DNA from: Citrobacter sp. Res13-Sevr-PEB04-36
GTDB taxonomy: Bacteria > Pseudomonadota > Gammaproteobacteria > Enterobacterales > Enterobacteriaceae
Reading direction: 5' to 3'
NCBI RefSeq assembly: GCF_015672735.1
Contig: NZ_JADABY010000015.1
Span: 1-64,000, forward strand
DNA length: 64,000 nucleotides
Shown here: piece by piece, positions 30,233 through 39,933 of the stretch
How the letters are laid out: each line of letters opens with the position of its first letter
How positions within the stretch are numbered: the first letter of the stretch is position 1
Notes under the pieces: generated by a model
The model's input: the letters and a program-made list of their open reading frames with translations, nothing else
Told to the model about the DNA's origin: nothing
Database searches by the model: none
Position numbers and translations under genes: made by a program

Positions 30233-31738
30233 TTACGCTGTCGCGGCCTTAGAGGCTTTCTCGCTGACATCATCGTCCTGAGTCATACGGTTCAGTTTCG
30301 GTGCGGTCAGCAGCATCAGAACAGCGATAACTGCCGTTGCAACACCGATCTGCAGGAACACGCGACCATAGACTTCCAGTGACATCAGTGGGTCGGTTAC
30401 GTTCTCCGGTACGGCCATCATGTTAGCAACATAACCACCGATGAGGTTTGCACCCGCAGTCGTCAGGAACCAGCTACCCATGATGAAGCCCATCAAGCGC
30501 TGTGGAACCAGTTGCGCAACCATTGCCAGGCCCAGACCAGAGATCATCAGTTCACCGATACTCTGCAGGCCGTAGCAGATGATCAGCCAGTTAACAGAAA
30601 CGATACCCGCATCGGTGGCAAATTTTGCACCCAGCGGCAGGATCAGGAATGCGCCGGAACACAGCACCATACCGATAGCGAACTTGGTCGGCATTGGCAG
30701 GGTGTCACCCATCTTGTTATAGATAGCGGCAAGGATCGGGCTACCAATGATGATCCAGAAAGGGTTCAGTGCCTGATACTGTTCTGGTTCAAAGGCGATG
30801 CCCAGAATAGAGTGTTCAACGTTACGAATTGCAAAGAAGTTCAGTGACGTCGGCATCTGGCTGTACAGCACAAAGAAGATAATCGCTTCGAGCATAAGAA
30901 TGAAGGCGACGATCATTTTACGACGCGCAGCACCCTTCATGGCGAAGGCTTCTTTACCGAAGACAAACACGATGCCCAGCGCAATCACGCCCAGAACCAT
31001 ACGTGCGATACCCTGGTTGTGCAGCAACCAAGTTGCGATAGCGATCAACACCACTACGCCAACAATGGTCAGCAGCAGATTACGGAAGTTGATTGGCTCG
31101 AAGTCAGGTTTAGAACCGTACTGTTTAACCCAACGTTGGCAGAATGCGAAGTTTACGACGGTAATCAACATCCCGACGACGCTCAGTGCGAACGCGGTGC
31201 TCCAGCCGTAACGTGCTGCCAGCCATGGTGTTGCAAGCATTGAGAAGAATGAACCGATGTTGACGGACATGTAGTACATGGTAAATGCACCATCAAGACG
31301 CGGGTCATCTTTTGCATAACAGGTAGAGAGCAGGGAGGAGGGGTTCGCTTTGAACAGGCCATTACCGACCGCGATGGCCGCCATACCCATATAAACGATA
31401 CCCGCATCATGACCGGACCATGCAACCAGTGCATAACCGATAGCCAGCACAATGGCACCCAGCATAATGACACGCTTCGTGCCCAGAACTTTATCACCTA
31501 ACCAGCCGCCAACAGCCACCAGGCCGTAAACCAGGGCGCTAAAGGATGAGAAAAGGGTGATGGAGTCCGCTTCTGACATACCCAGCTGTTTTACCAGGTA
31601 GACGGCCATAATCCCTTGCAGGCCGTAGTAGCCAAAACGCTCCCACAACTCAATTGAGAAAATGAGATAGAACGCTTTTGGTTGTTTGAAGGCGTTTAAG
31701 CTAACGCTTTCAGTTGGTTTATTGTTTGCAGTAGACAC
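30233..31738 (-). CDS. dtpA: Dipeptide/tripeptide proton symporter DtpA (TppB)
   Basis: A 501-residue POT/PTR-family H+-coupled importer of di- and tripeptides. About fourteen membrane segments; family signatures [19 protein letters not shown] (the ExxERFxYY motif in helix 1, which couples protons) and the FYMSVNIGS-like block in [14 protein letters not shown] are intact. Length fits E. coli DtpA (500). It is a single-gene unit with a long upstream region; in E. coli and Salmonella OmpR drives this gene, but I did not identify the site securely. Confidence 0.96.
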   Translation of the reverse strand: MSTANNKPTESVSLNAFKQPKAFYLIFSIELWERFGYYGLQGIMAVYLVKQLGMSEADSITLFSSFSALVYGLVAVGGWLGDKVLGTKRVIMLGAIVLAIGYALVAWSGHDAGIVYMGMAAIAVGNGLFKANPSSLLSTCYAKDDPRLDGAFTMYYMSVNIGSFFSMLATPWLAARYGWSTAFALSVVGMLITVVNFAFCQRWVKQYGSKPDFEPINFRNLLLTIVGVVVLIAIATWLLHNQGIARMVLGVIALGIVFVFGKEAFAMKGAARRKMIVAFILMLEAIIFFVLYSQMPTSLNFFAIRNVEHSILGIAFEPEQYQALNPFWIIIGSPILAAIYNKMGDTLPMPTKFAIGMVLCSGAFLILPLGAKFATDAGIVSVNWLIICYGLQSIGELMISGLGLAMVAQLVPQRLMGFIMGSWFLTTAGANLIGGYVANMMAVPENVTDPLMSLEVYGRVFLQIGVATAVIAVLMLLTAPKLNRMTQDDDVSEKASKAATA

Positions 31739-32160
31739 TTTTACCTCTTTTTTTACATCCCATATTTACGGGGGTGTTCTGGTACGTGATGAGTCAAGTT
31801 CATCCGTCCGATTGTTATAGTGGGAGGGGAAACGGCAAGTAATGTTCACTATCTTGCCCCTTCAGGCAAGGGGTTTGTAATACTCTGTTACATATATCCA
31901 TTCTGGTGAAATCGTTGGGGTTGAGAAATGTTATCTAGCGTTAAATTTCTTCAATTGAAAAAAGGCAGATTTTTTCACTGTTAAATGGGGGTTAAAGCCG
32001 CAAGGTGGCGATATGTTCTGCTATTTGCCGTTGAATCCAGTGATATAGGCCATTATATGAAAAATAGCCAGTGTAATCTTTTGTATCGAAAGGCAGGTCT
32101 AAGGTCATTCGATTGTTATTTTAACTATAAAAATATAAAAATTTAACATTGAGTTATCAA

Positions 32161-32176
32161 TGTGATCCTGTTCACG
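32161..32176. promoter_or_regulatory. CRP-like site upstream of dtpA
   Basis: TGTGA-TCCTGT-TCACG matches the CRP half-sites TGTGA-N6-TCACA at nine of ten positions. It is about 420 bases from the dtpA start codon, so it would need a distant promoter or an unannotated transcript to be functional. Confidence 0.4.
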
Positions 32177-32325
32177 TATAGATAGAAATTTCTACTACTA
32201 AAAAAACGATTAACCTGCTCAGGTGCTAATACACAAGAATATTGCATTAGATATGAGCAGTAGCATGGCATCATTGTCGGGGAATAAACAATTGGGGAGT
32301 GCATAACTAATCGTTATGGTAAGAA

Positions 32326-32345
32326 GGGGCAACTGGCGTTACCCC
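32326..32345 (-). terminator. Hairpin after nth (end of the rsx-nth operon)
   Basis: On the minus strand GGGGTAAC and GTTGCCCC pair (one G-U) around GCCA, 8 bases after the nth stop, followed by TTCTT. A likely operon end, though with a weak T-run. Confidence 0.55.
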
Positions 32346-32352
32346 TGTCGTT

Positions 32353-32988
32353 TCAAATGTCGACTTTTTCTTTGAATTCGCAGAGATCTTCGATGATACA
32401 GGAGCCGCAGCGCGGCTTCCTGGCGATGCAGGTGTAGCGACCGTGAAGAATCAACCAGTGATGGCAATCGACTTTAAATTCACTGGGAACGACTTTCAGT
32501 AATTTTTCTTCGACCTGCTCGACGTTTTTTCCGGGCGCGAATTGTGTTCGATTACAGACCCTAAAGATGTGAGTATCGACGGCGATAGTCGGCCAGCCAA
32601 AAGCGGTATTAAGCACCACGTTGGCGGTTTTACGCCCGACTCCAGGCAGTGCTTCGAGTGCTGCTCTGTCCTCAGGTACCTCACCGTGGTGTTTTTCAAG
32701 CAAAATACGGCAGGTTTTAATCACGTTTTCCGCTTTGCTGTTGAACAATCCGATCGTCTTAATATAAGACTTCACCCCGTCGACACCGAGTTCCAGCATT
32801 GCCGCTGGAGTATTGGCTACGGGGTACAGCTTCGCAGTGGCTTTATTGACGCTGACGTCGGTTGCCTGTGCCGAAAGCAGCACGGAAATCAGCAGCTCAA
32901 ACGGCGATGTAAAATTGAGTTCGGTAGTAGGGTGTGGATTGTTATCGCGTAGTCGCGTCAGTATTTCCAGCCGTTTTGCTTTGTTCAT
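32353..32988 (-). CDS. nth: Endonuclease III
   Basis: A 211-residue DNA glycosylase/AP lyase that removes oxidised pyrimidines. The helix-hairpin-helix is [13 protein letters not shown] with catalytic Lys120 in GRKTA, the catalytic Asp138 is in [10 protein letters not shown], and the C-terminal 4Fe-4S cluster ligands are [17 protein letters not shown]. Length equals E. coli Nth (211). Its start overlaps the rsxE stop by four bases, so it is translated with the rsx operon; this puts a 4Fe-4S repair enzyme next to the SoxR-reducing complex. Confidence 0.98.
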   Translation of the reverse strand: MNKAKRLEILTRLRDNNPHPTTELNFTSPFELLISVLLSAQATDVSVNKATAKLYPVANTPAAMLELGVDGVKSYIKTIGLFNSKAENVIKTCRILLEKHHGEVPEDRAALEALPGVGRKTANVVLNTAFGWPTIAVDTHIFRVCNRTQFAPGKNVEQVEEKLLKVVPSEFKVDCHHWLILHGRYTCIARKPRCGSCIIEDLCEFKEKVDI

Positions 32989-33680
32989 GACACATTCCCT
33001 GTCTCACTCGCCGGAGTGTTTGCCACAGCAGACTCTGCGCGACGTTTCTTCATCTTCTCGTCAATAAGGTACTTGCCGGCCAACATCAGCCCAAGCCCGA
33101 TGAATGCGCCTGGTGGCAGCATAGCTAATAAGAATGGCGTGTCCGTGTGGAATATCTCAACGCGCAGCACTTTTGCCCAGCTCCCCAGCAGGCCGTCTGC
33201 ACCATCAAACAACGTGCCGTTGCCAATAATCTCGCGCAATGAACCCAGCACAAACATTGCGCCGGTTGCCCCCATCCCAATGGAAAAACCGTCCAGCGCG
33301 GAAAGTGCGGGGCCTTTTTTTGCCGCAAAGGCCTCGGCACGACCAACCACAATACAGTTGGTCACAATCAGAGGGATGAAGATCCCCAGAGACTGATACA
33401 GACCAAAGGCGTAGGCGTTGATGAGCATCTGTACGGCACTGACCACTGAAGCGATGATCATGACGTAAATCGGAATACGAATCTCAGACGGCGTCCAGCG
33501 GCGCAGGGCAGAGATGGTCAGGTTGGTTAGCGTTAAAACCAGCGTGGTAGCAAGCCCCAGTCCGAGAGCATTGGTAGCGGTAGAGGTGACTGCCAGCAGT
33601 GGACACATACCGAGTAGCTGTACCAACGCGGAGTTGTTTTTCCACAGCCCCTGAACAATGACGTCTTTAATTTCGCTCAT
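32985..33680 (-). CDS. rsxE: Electron transport complex subunit RsxE
   Basis: A 231-residue integral membrane subunit of the Rsx (Rnf-like) complex. It shows six membrane segments and the [20 protein letters not shown] and [19 protein letters not shown] blocks shared with RsxA and NqrD/NqrE. The complex uses NAD(P)H electrons to reduce the 2Fe-2S cluster of SoxR and so turn off the SoxRS response. Three bases separate it from rsxG, and it overlaps nth. Confidence 0.96.
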   Translation of the reverse strand: MSEIKDVIVQGLWKNNSALVQLLGMCPLLAVTSTATNALGLGLATTLVLTLTNLTISALRRWTPSEIRIPIYVMIIASVVSAVQMLINAYAFGLYQSLGIFIPLIVTNCIVVGRAEAFAAKKGPALSALDGFSIGMGATGAMFVLGSLREIIGNGTLFDGADGLLGSWAKVLRVEIFHTDTPFLLAMLPPGAFIGLGLMLAGKYLIDEKMKKRRAESAVANTPASETGNVS

Positions 33681-33683
33681 GGT

Positions 33684-34304
33684 TTATTCTCCACAGGCGG
33701 GAAGTTGAGGAAGTTGCGCAGGTAGCGTCTGCGCATACAGGCCTGCGCGTTTCACCGCATTGACGACCGCGCGCGGAGTGATGGTGGCGCCAGTGAACTG
33801 GTCGAAGTCACCGCCATCTTTTTTCACTGCCCAATGAGGATCGTTTTCAGCTGAGATTGTTTTACCGGTAAAGTGGGTTATCCAGCCGGACAGCCGTAAC
33901 TCAATTTTATCACCCAGACCTGGCGTTTCATGATGCTCGGTGACCCGCGTACCCAGTACTGTACCATTAAAATCGACACCTACCAGTAGTTGGATCGCAC
34001 CGGAATAGCCATCTGGTGCCGTAGCCTCCAGAATCGCTGCGACCGGACGATCGTCCTGACGGGCGATATAAACACGGTGCGTCCCTTTACCTAATGCCGG
34101 GGCTGTAACCAGATAGCAGCTGTCGCGCAGGCTGTTATTGTAGCGGTCTGTCGGCAGAACTTGATCAAACAGCGCTTTTTGCTGCAGCGTTGCCTGCTCA
34201 TCAATCGTGGACTTGGTCAACTGATTGATTGCCGCCGTTAACCCCGTAGAGCCTGCGGCAAAGAGTGCCAGAGTGATACCGTGTTTACGAATCGTTTTCA
34301 GCAT
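33684..34304 (-). CDS. rsxG: Electron transport complex subunit RsxG
   Basis: A 206-residue subunit with one N-terminal membrane helix and a periplasmic FMN-binding domain. FMN is covalently attached to Thr in the [14 protein letters not shown] motif (SGAT-like sequence TGAT near residue 175). It belongs to the rsxABCDGE operon and lies 9 bases after rsxD. Length equals E. coli RsxG (206). Confidence 0.96.
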   Translation of the reverse strand: MLKTIRKHGITLALFAAGSTGLTAAINQLTKSTIDEQATLQQKALFDQVLPTDRYNNSLRDSCYLVTAPALGKGTHRVYIARQDDRPVAAILEATAPDGYSGAIQLLVGVDFNGTVLGTRVTEHHETPGLGDKIELRLSGWITHFTGKTISAENDPHWAVKKDGGDFDQFTGATITPRAVVNAVKRAGLYAQTLPAQLPQLPACGE

Positions 34305-34313
34305 ATGTTGTCC

Positions 34314-35366
34314 TTAGCGATGTCCGTACACGCGAGGGCGGGTGTAATAATCAATCAGGGGAACCGTGATATTTGCCAACAACACGGCAAAGGCCACGCC
34401 ATCCGGATACCCACCAAAACTGCGAATCAGCCACACTAACAGACCGGCAAGCGCGCCAAAAATCAGGCGACCACGGTTGGTTGTCGATGCTGTAACGGGA
34501 TCGGTAAGAATGAAGAATGCGCCGAGCATGGTTGCGCCAGAGAGCAAATGCAATTGCGGTGAAGCCAGCGTCTCCGGCGAGAAAAACCAGCCTAACGTCG
34601 CACAGAACGCAAGCGACAGCAGGAAACTCACCGGAATATGCCAGCGAATGGCGTTTTTCCACAATAGCATCACGCCGCCCGCCAGCCAGGCCAGGTTTAC
34701 CCACTGCCAACCAGCACCTGCGAGCATCCCGCTGTAAATGGGATACTGCATAACTTGTTCAACTGTGCGCCCTGCATGCAACGATGTCTTGAACGTATCA
34801 AGCGGCGTCGCCTGGCTAATGCCGTCAATACCCATCCGCAAGGTGTTCATATCAGCGCCGCTAGCGGTATGTCCGGCAAATATGACGTTCAGGGCGTCAA
34901 TAAAGCCCGGCACCGTGGCCGCAATTTCATGCGGGGGAAGCCAGCTGGTCATCTGCACAGGAAAGGAGATAAGCAGGACCACATAGCCAATCATCGCCGG
35001 GTTAAACGGGTTCTGACCGAGGCCGCCATACAACTGTTTAGCAATGATAACGGCAAATACGGTGCCCAAAACCACCATCCACCATGGTGCCAGTGGCGGA
35101 ATACTGACGGCAAGCAGTAGCCCGGTGAGCAAGGCTGAGTTGTCTTTTAAAATAGCGGCAACTGGCTGCTTACGCAGTTTCAACACGCCAGCTTCGGCAG
35201 CGATAGCACTGACAGAAGCGAGGATAATCTGCACCAACGTTCCCCAGCCAAAAAACCAAAGCTGGGCGGCAATCCCCGGTAACGCAGCAATTAACACCAG
35301 CAGCATAATACGTGATGTCTGGCGCTGGTTATGGGTATAGGGAGAGCTTGCGATTCTGAATACCAT
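34314..35366 (-). CDS. rsxD: Electron transport complex subunit RsxD
   Basis: A 350-residue NqrB/RnfD-family membrane subunit with about nine to ten helices. The covalent FMN site is the [18 protein letters not shown] motif (Thr near residue 275). The motif [17 protein letters not shown] is also typical. It abuts rsxC with no gap. It carries electrons across the membrane between RsxC and RsxG in Rnf-type models. Confidence 0.96.
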   Translation of the reverse strand: MVFRIASSPYTHNQRQTSRIMLLVLIAALPGIAAQLWFFGWGTLVQIILASVSAIAAEAGVLKLRKQPVAAILKDNSALLTGLLLAVSIPPLAPWWMVVLGTVFAVIIAKQLYGGLGQNPFNPAMIGYVVLLISFPVQMTSWLPPHEIAATVPGFIDALNVIFAGHTASGADMNTLRMGIDGISQATPLDTFKTSLHAGRTVEQVMQYPIYSGMLAGAGWQWVNLAWLAGGVMLLWKNAIRWHIPVSFLLSLAFCATLGWFFSPETLASPQLHLLSGATMLGAFFILTDPVTASTTNRGRLIFGALAGLLVWLIRSFGGYPDGVAFAVLLANITVPLIDYYTRPRVYGHR

Positions 35367-37301
35367 TTATTCCTCGTTAACAACCTGCTGCTGGGCGGCT
35401 TTTTTAGCCTGAGCGCGTGCAATAGCGGCCGCAACGGCGGCTTTGCGCGGATCAACTGGTTCGGTGGTCTCGGCGCTAGATTGCTGCTGCTCAAGCTTAC
35501 GGGCTTTGGCGCGGGCAATGGCCGCTTCTACCGCTGCTTTGCGCGGATCAACTGGTTCGGTGGTCTCGGCGCTAGATTGCTGCTGCTCAAGCTTACGGGC
35601 TTTGGCGCGGGCAATGGCCGCTTCTACTGCTACTTTGCGCGGATCGACATCCGCGTTGCTCTCGGCATTTGGAGAACGTTCCGCCTGCTTAGCGCGGGCT
35701 TGCGCCTTGCGTGCCTCACGGGCGGCAATGATGGCGCTATTATCAGGTTTCTCTCCTGCCTGGATGACAACCGGCTGCAAAACCTGAGCTTGTTTTTCTT
35801 TCACGCGGGCCAGCGCGGCAGCAATCGCATCATGGTCCTTAGCAGCGGGCTGGACGGCGGCGCTTTTATGACGCTCAAGACGCGCGGCTTTTTCTCGCTC
35901 CAGGCGCGCCTGCCTGGCTTCAAATCGCGCTTTTGCCTCTGCGGCGCGCTTTTCCTCCCGACTGATGGCGTAAATCTCGGCTTTTTCCTGACGGAAGTAC
36001 TGCACTAATGGAATATTGCTGGGACAAACCCAGGCACAGGCACCGCATTCAATGCAGTCAGCGATATTATGGCTGGCTGCTTTGTCGTGCTGTTGGCCTT
36101 TACTGAACCAGTAAAGCTGTTGAGGAAGAAGATCGGCCGGGCAGGCGTCGGCGCAGGCACTACAGCGGATACAGCCTTTTTCTTCCTGTTGTTCGCCCAT
36201 TTCACTGGCAGACGGCGCCAGAAGACAGTTAGTGATCTTAACCACGGGAACATCGAGCCAGGGAAGGGTAAAGCCCATCAGCGGGCCGCCCATGATCACT
36301 ATCTGTTCAGCGGAAGGGCAAAAGCCTGCATCATCAAGCAGGTGGCGAACCGGAGTGCCTAAACGTGCCCAGACGTTACCCGGGCGGCTGACGGCTTCGC
36401 CAGTCAGCGTCACAACACGTTCGGTGATCGGCTCCCCGTCAATCACGGCACGTTTGACAGCATAGGCCGTACCGACGTTTTGCATCAGGACGCCGATATC
36501 TGAGGAACGTCCACCGTGGGGGACCTGCTTCCCGGTCAGAATTTGGGTCAGTTGCTTCGCTCCGCCGGAAGGATATTTGGTCGGGATAACGCGCAGGCTG
36601 ATATCATGTGAGTTCGCCAGCACCGCGCGCAGCATAGAGATGGCCTGTGGTTTGTTATCTTCAATCCCCAACAGGATCTCGCGCGGCTGCAGAATGTGGG
36701 CCAGAATGCGGATGCCTTCCACCACCTGAGCTGCACAATCCTGCATCAGGCGATCGTCAGCGGTAATGTAGGGCTCACATTCCGCAGCATTGATGATCAG
36801 CGTTTCAATTTTATCACCACCGCCCTGTAATTTGACGCCGGTGGGAAAACCTGCGCCGCCCAGTCCAGCCACACCGAACTGATGTATACGGGCAATGAGT
36901 TCTTCCCGGCTGCGGGAACGATAATCAGCCCAACCGTCGCGTTCAATCCAGAGATCTTCGCCATCTGCATCAATAATGACGCTGAGCTCGGCTAATGCTG
37001 AAGGATGTGCAGTCGAGTGTGGGGCAATGGCCGCAACGGTGCCGGAGGTCGGTGCATGCACCGGCAGCATTTTGCCTCGTCCGCGCGTCAGCGCCTGACC
37101 ACGCAGGACGTGGTCACCAACGTTCACGCACAGTTCGCCCTCAGCGCCAATATGCTGCTTTAGCGGAATAACCAGTTGAGGCGGCAGCGGAACCTGTCGC
37201 AGCGGCGTACCGTTTGACTGGGTTTTCATCTCAGGCGGATGAATGCCGCCTTCGAAGTCCCAAATTTTGTTTTTTCTGAATGCAGAGAATAGCTTAAACA
37301 T
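35367..37301 (-). CDS. rsxC: Electron transport complex subunit RsxC
   Basis: A 644-residue subunit that takes electrons from NADH via FMN and passes them to 4Fe-4S clusters. The N-terminal NuoF-like part holds [13 protein letters not shown], and two cluster motifs follow: [12 protein letters not shown] (about residues 376-387) and [12 protein letters not shown] (about 415-426). The long Ala/Lys/Arg-rich C-terminal tail is made of repeats beginning [18 protein letters not shown] and is shorter than in E. coli RsxC (740). Two tail repeats are nearly identical in DNA, a sign of recent duplication or copy-number change. It overlaps rsxB by eight bases. Confidence 0.96.
   Translation of the reverse strand: MFKLFSAFRKNKIWDFEGGIHPPEMKTQSNGTPLRQVPLPPQLVIPLKQHIGAEGELCVNVGDHVLRGQALTRGRGKMLPVHAPTSGTVAAIAPHSTAHPSALAELSVIIDADGEDLWIERDGWADYRSRSREELIARIHQFGVAGLGGAGFPTGVKLQGGGDKIETLIINAAECEPYITADDRLMQDCAAQVVEGIRILAHILQPREILLGIEDNKPQAISMLRAVLANSHDISLRVIPTKYPSGGAKQLTQILTGKQVPHGGRSSDIGVLMQNVGTAYAVKRAVIDGEPITERVVTLTGEAVSRPGNVWARLGTPVRHLLDDAGFCPSAEQIVIMGGPLMGFTLPWLDVPVVKITNCLLAPSASEMGEQQEEKGCIRCSACADACPADLLPQQLYWFSKGQQHDKAASHNIADCIECGACAWVCPSNIPLVQYFRQEKAEIYAISREEKRAAEAKARFEARQARLEREKAARLERHKSAAVQPAAKDHDAIAAALARVKEKQAQVLQPVVIQAGEKPDNSAIIAAREARKAQARAKQAERSPNAESNADVDPRKVAVEAAIARAKARKLEQQQSSAETTEPVDPRKAAVEAAIARAKARKLEQQQSSAETTEPVDPRKAAVAAAIARAQAKKAAQQQVVNEE
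35442..35633. repeat. 96-bp tandem duplication in the rsxC tail
   Basis: Two adjacent 96-base units (35442-35537 and 35538-35633) are identical except for a few bases at the far end, and a third partial unit follows from 35634. Each encodes 32 residues starting near [10 protein letters not shown], so the reading frame is kept whatever the copy number. Confidence 0.9.
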
Positions 37302-37872
37302 GTTGTTCCACGGGAATGATACGCACGGGGATAGTGTTCAAATCCCACTTCCAACTATCAGGCGTTTCGGCAACCGGACGTAATTCAATACACTGGGTCG
37401 GGCAGGGATCGACGCACAGATTACAACCGGTGCAGAGATCGCTCATGACTGTATGCATCGCACGCGTCGCGCCGACGATGGCATCAACCGGGCAGGCCTG
37501 AATACACTTTGTACAGCCAATGCAATTATTTTCATCAATGACCGCCAGCATACGCACCGGCGTAATGTCCTGTTCATCGCCATCAATGGGCTGCGGATCA
37601 ACGTTCAGCAGCGTCGCAATTTTTAGCATTACCGCTTCGCCTCCGGGGGCGCAGCGGTTGATTTTTTCGCCCTGACAGCCGATCGCTTCCGCGTACGGGC
37701 GACAGCCAGGATAACCGCACTGGCCGCACTGGCTTTGCGGGAGAATTTCATCAATTTTTTCTACGACAGGGTCGTCCTCAACGGCAAAGCGCCGGGAGGC
37801 ATAACCTAAAATAGCGCCGAACGCCAAACCCAGCAGACTCACTGCGGCAACGGCAATCCAGATAGCATTCAT
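37294..37872 (-). CDS. rsxB: Electron transport complex ferredoxin subunit RsxB
   Basis: A 192-residue membrane-tethered ferredoxin. After an N-terminal helix comes a [20 protein letters not shown] cluster site, then two 4Fe-4S motifs [12 protein letters not shown] and [12 protein letters not shown]. It shuttles electrons within the Rsx complex. The start codon overlaps the rsxA stop by one base (TAATG), and the end overlaps rsxC by eight bases, so the operon is translationally coupled. Confidence 0.97.
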   Translation of the reverse strand: MNAIWIAVAAVSLLGLAFGAILGYASRRFAVEDDPVVEKIDEILPQSQCGQCGYPGCRPYAEAIGCQGEKINRCAPGGEAVMLKIATLLNVDPQPIDGDEQDITPVRMLAVIDENNCIGCTKCIQACPVDAIVGATRAMHTVMSDLCTGCNLCVDPCPTQCIELRPVAETPDSWKWDLNTIPVRIIPVEQHV

Positions 37873-38453
37873 TACAGCTTCACCAAACCACTAAAGCCCA
37901 TAAAGGCCAATGACATTAAACCGGCGGTAATCAGCGCAATTGCATTACCGCGAAAAGGTGCGGGAACATCTGCCACGGCGAGACGTTCGCGAATGGCGGC
38001 GAACAGTACCATCACCAGCGAGAAGCCGACGGCAGCGGAAAAACCGTACAGCGCCGACTGTAAAAAGTTGTGTCCAAGGTTGATATTCAGCAACGCAACA
38101 CCCAGTACCGCACAGTTAGTGGTGATCAGCGGTAAGAATATCCCCAACAGGCGATACAGCGCAGGGCTCGTTTTGCGTACGACCATCTCGGTAAATTGCA
38201 CGACTACGGCGATGACTAAAATAAAGGCCAGCGTGCGCAAATAGACGAGATCGAGCGGGATGAGGATCCAGGTGTCAATCAGCCATGCGCAAATCGATGC
38301 CAGCGTCATTACAAAGGTCGTGGCGAGGCCCATGCCCATCGCGGTTTCCAGTTTTTTGGAAACGCCCATAAAGGGGCAGAGGCCCAGAAACTTGACCAGT
38401 ACAAAGTTATTGACCAGTACAGTTCCGACAAACAGCAGCAGGTAATCAGTCAT
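37872..38453 (-). CDS. rsxA: Electron transport complex subunit RsxA
   Basis: A 193-residue membrane subunit with six helices, paralogous to RsxE. Motifs are [34 protein letters not shown] and [19 protein letters not shown]; the paired Cys residues face each other in the membrane and hold a 2Fe-2S cluster in NqrD/E structures. First gene of rsxABCDGE-nth. Length equals E. coli RsxA (193). A terminator-like hairpin precedes it, so a promoter in this gap is likely. Confidence 0.97.
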   Translation of the reverse strand: MTDYLLLFVGTVLVNNFVLVKFLGLCPFMGVSKKLETAMGMGLATTFVMTLASICAWLIDTWILIPLDLVYLRTLAFILVIAVVVQFTEMVVRKTSPALYRLLGIFLPLITTNCAVLGVALLNINLGHNFLQSALYGFSAAVGFSLVMVLFAAIRERLAVADVPAPFRGNAIALITAGLMSLAFMGFSGLVKL

Positions 38454-38465
38454 TTTTCGGCCTGA

Positions 38466-38508
38466 AATAAAAAAGCCGCCTATTATCTGTCAATCTACAA
38501 CAGGCGAC
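38466..38508 (-). terminator. Terminator between ydgK and rsxA
   Basis: On the minus strand GTCGCCT and AGGCGGC (one G-T) close a hairpin with a long loop, followed by seven T residues. It would separate ydgK transcription from the rsx operon. Confidence 0.6.
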
Positions 38509-38529
38509 AACAGGTTAACTGTAGGGTTA

Positions 38530-38970
38530 TTACGGGTTCACAAACGTCGCTTTCACGCGCTGCGAACGCTTGAAATAGGGTACCAGCAGCGCCGCAGCTA
38601 ACAACGGGAACAGCAGCTGGCGCACAGCAAAGGCATCCGGAACGGGTGAAAACGCAAAAGCTTTAATGGCCAGTAACACAGAGATCAGTAACCATAAAAT
38701 GTAGTGTTTGGGCACACAGCGTCGGCGTTTGAAAAACGCGATAGTCAGCCACAGCGTGTAGTACCACATAGCGATAGCGGTAATAAAGGAAACGCCCCAT
38801 AACAGCAAATTTGCGGTGCTTTGTTCGCCAAGCGTCTGAAATGTTTGCGGAGTCGCCAGCGCAGTCACATACAGCAGTATCGCCAGCGAAGCGCTTAACA
38901 ACGCCACTAACAGCCAGGCTAATGGCCCTAGTAGCCAGCCTCCGATACGTTGTGCCGGTGTCGTCGTCAT
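38530..38970 (-). CDS. ydgK: DUF2569 inner-membrane protein YdgK
   Basis: A 146-residue protein with four hydrophobic helices and the family opening RIGGWLLGPLAWLLVALLSASLAILL. It matches E. coli YdgK (DUF2569) in sequence and position between cnu and rsxA. No function is known. The basic loop FKRRRCVPKHY and C-terminal KRSQRVKA suggest cytosolic loops. Confidence 0.9.
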   Translation of the reverse strand: MTTTPAQRIGGWLLGPLAWLLVALLSASLAILLYVTALATPQTFQTLGEQSTANLLLWGVSFITAIAMWYYTLWLTIAFFKRRRCVPKHYILWLLISVLLAIKAFAFSPVPDAFAVRQLLFPLLAAALLVPYFKRSQRVKATFVNP

Positions 38971-39063
38971 CTCTTCTCCAGGTTTACGCGTGCGAAAATA
39001 AACATGCCATTCATTTTGGGGCGATTATTATAAAGCTTTTAACGATGAGCGCTACTTTCTTAT

Positions 39064-39279
39064 TTATTGCACATAATGCCAGACGGATTTAGGTACCTGG
39101 CCGATGTCGAACAAGCGTCCTCCGGAGATAAGCTCCGCCCGGCGGTGATCCGCTGCGCGATACATATTGATAATGTCGCGATCGTCGGTGAGCGTGTAGT
39201 TAAGATGGTCGAACAGTTTTTCAAGGCTTTCGAGTGAACTGATTTTGCGGAATTTTAATAAGTAATCCTGAACGGTCAT
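39064..39279 (-). CDS. cnu: Hha-family nucleoid-associated protein Cnu (YdgT)
   Basis: A 71-residue protein of the Hha/YmoA family, almost identical to E. coli Cnu/YdgT. It has no DNA-binding domain of its own in the usual sense: it binds H-NS and StpA and strengthens silencing of horizontally acquired AT-rich genes, and it also contacts a site in oriC. Typical segments are [17 protein letters not shown] and [33 protein letters not shown]. Its start ATG overlaps the TGA of a six-codon mini-ORF. Confidence 0.97.
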   Translation of the reverse strand: MTVQDYLLKFRKISSLESLEKLFDHLNYTLTDDRDIINMYRAADHRRAELISGGRLFDIGQVPKSVWHYVQ

Positions 39280-39382
39280 ATACGGAGATCCATATTAAGA
39301 AAATAACACCAACGGAGTAGTTAATATTAAAAAATAAACAAGGGTTGCACAGGTAAAAGCGCTGGGGTGTGCAAAGAAAAAA

Positions 39383-39487
39383 TTAAGAGTGATCGTACTG
39401 ACAGAAACGCAGGCACGATGAGCACCCGTTGAAAGGGTAACGCGCTTCGCAATCGCAGGCAATAAGTGCCTGGGTGGAGTGCTGCAT
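39383..39487 (-). CDS. Candidate Cys-rich 34-residue protein
   Basis: An intact 34-codon frame between blr and cnu. It encodes MQHSTQALIACDCEARYPF.. then NGCSSCLRFCQYDHS, with five Cys in a CxC, CxxC, xxxC pattern that looks suited to metal or cluster binding. Codon use is like that of core genes. The ribosome binding site is weak (AAGTGAATT). I do not recognise a name. It could be an unannotated small protein, or chance; the Cys pattern and codon choice favour the former. Confidence 0.5.
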   Translation of the reverse strand: MQHSTQALIACDCEARYPFNGCSSCLRFCQYDHS

Positions 39488-39525
39488 AATTCACTTTTTT
39501 TGACAGAAATTTCGCTTTTACAGCC

Positions 39526-39549
39526 TAACCCAGCATGACTGCTGGGTTA
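39526..39549. other. Perfect hairpin downstream of blr
   Basis: TAACCCAGCA and TGCTGGGTTA form a 10-bp stem with a TGAC loop. On the minus strand the T-run precedes rather than follows it, so it is not a clean intrinsic terminator for blr; it may be a stability element. Confidence 0.5.
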
Positions 39550-39566
39550 AAAAAGGAGGCCGTGGG

Positions 39567-39692
39567 TTATTTCTTCTGCACCGCAGCCGTCGGTTCCGGT
39601 GGCTGGTAGTTATCAATATGCGTGGCAATACCTAAAAGGATGACGGAGACCGCGAGAACAATCCAACCTGTTAACTCAATAAGACGATTCAT
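39567..39692 (-). CDS. blr: Blr, small divisome-associated membrane protein
   Basis: A 41-residue protein with one transmembrane helix (LIELTGWIVLAVSVILLGIA) and a short hydrophilic tail HIDNYQPPEPTAAVQKK. It matches E. coli Blr, which interacts with the divisome and raises tolerance of beta-lactams and low osmolarity. Position between ydgJ and cnu is the same as in E. coli. Confidence 0.92.
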   Translation of the reverse strand: MNRLIELTGWIVLAVSVILLGIATHIDNYQPPEPTAAVQKK

Positions 39693-39933
39693 TACTGACG
39701 ACATTTGCTTTGATTTATCCTTAAACACAGGAGGCAAATGTTACTTATCAATAAGTAAGACGGCAAGAGCATCGGGAACGATTTCGATGACTTTTTCGCA
39801 GCAAGTTAACTCTAAGTAGCATATGTTTGACTTAAGTTAAGTAACGGCCTTTATCGCGTAAAGGTTATTAAACGGTTGTGACGTTGCGATGTATGGTGTG
39901 AAATAGGTCAGTCCAGAATAGAGAGGCAATAAT

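Larger units (their letters stand above)
31739..32352. other. Long dtpA upstream region without a gene
   Basis: About 610 bases, AT-rich, with no convincing ORF on either strand. It holds a CRP-like palindrome and, at the far end, the hairpin after nth. The rest is probably promoter and leader of dtpA. A small RNA cannot be excluded but is not supported by any clear terminator. Confidence 0.5.

Noticed and set aside
35443-35787. Plus-strand ORF of 114 codons opposite the rsxC tail
   Set aside because: It is a shadow created by the repetitive GC-rich rsxC repeat; it has no ribosome binding site and mirrors the rsxC repeat.
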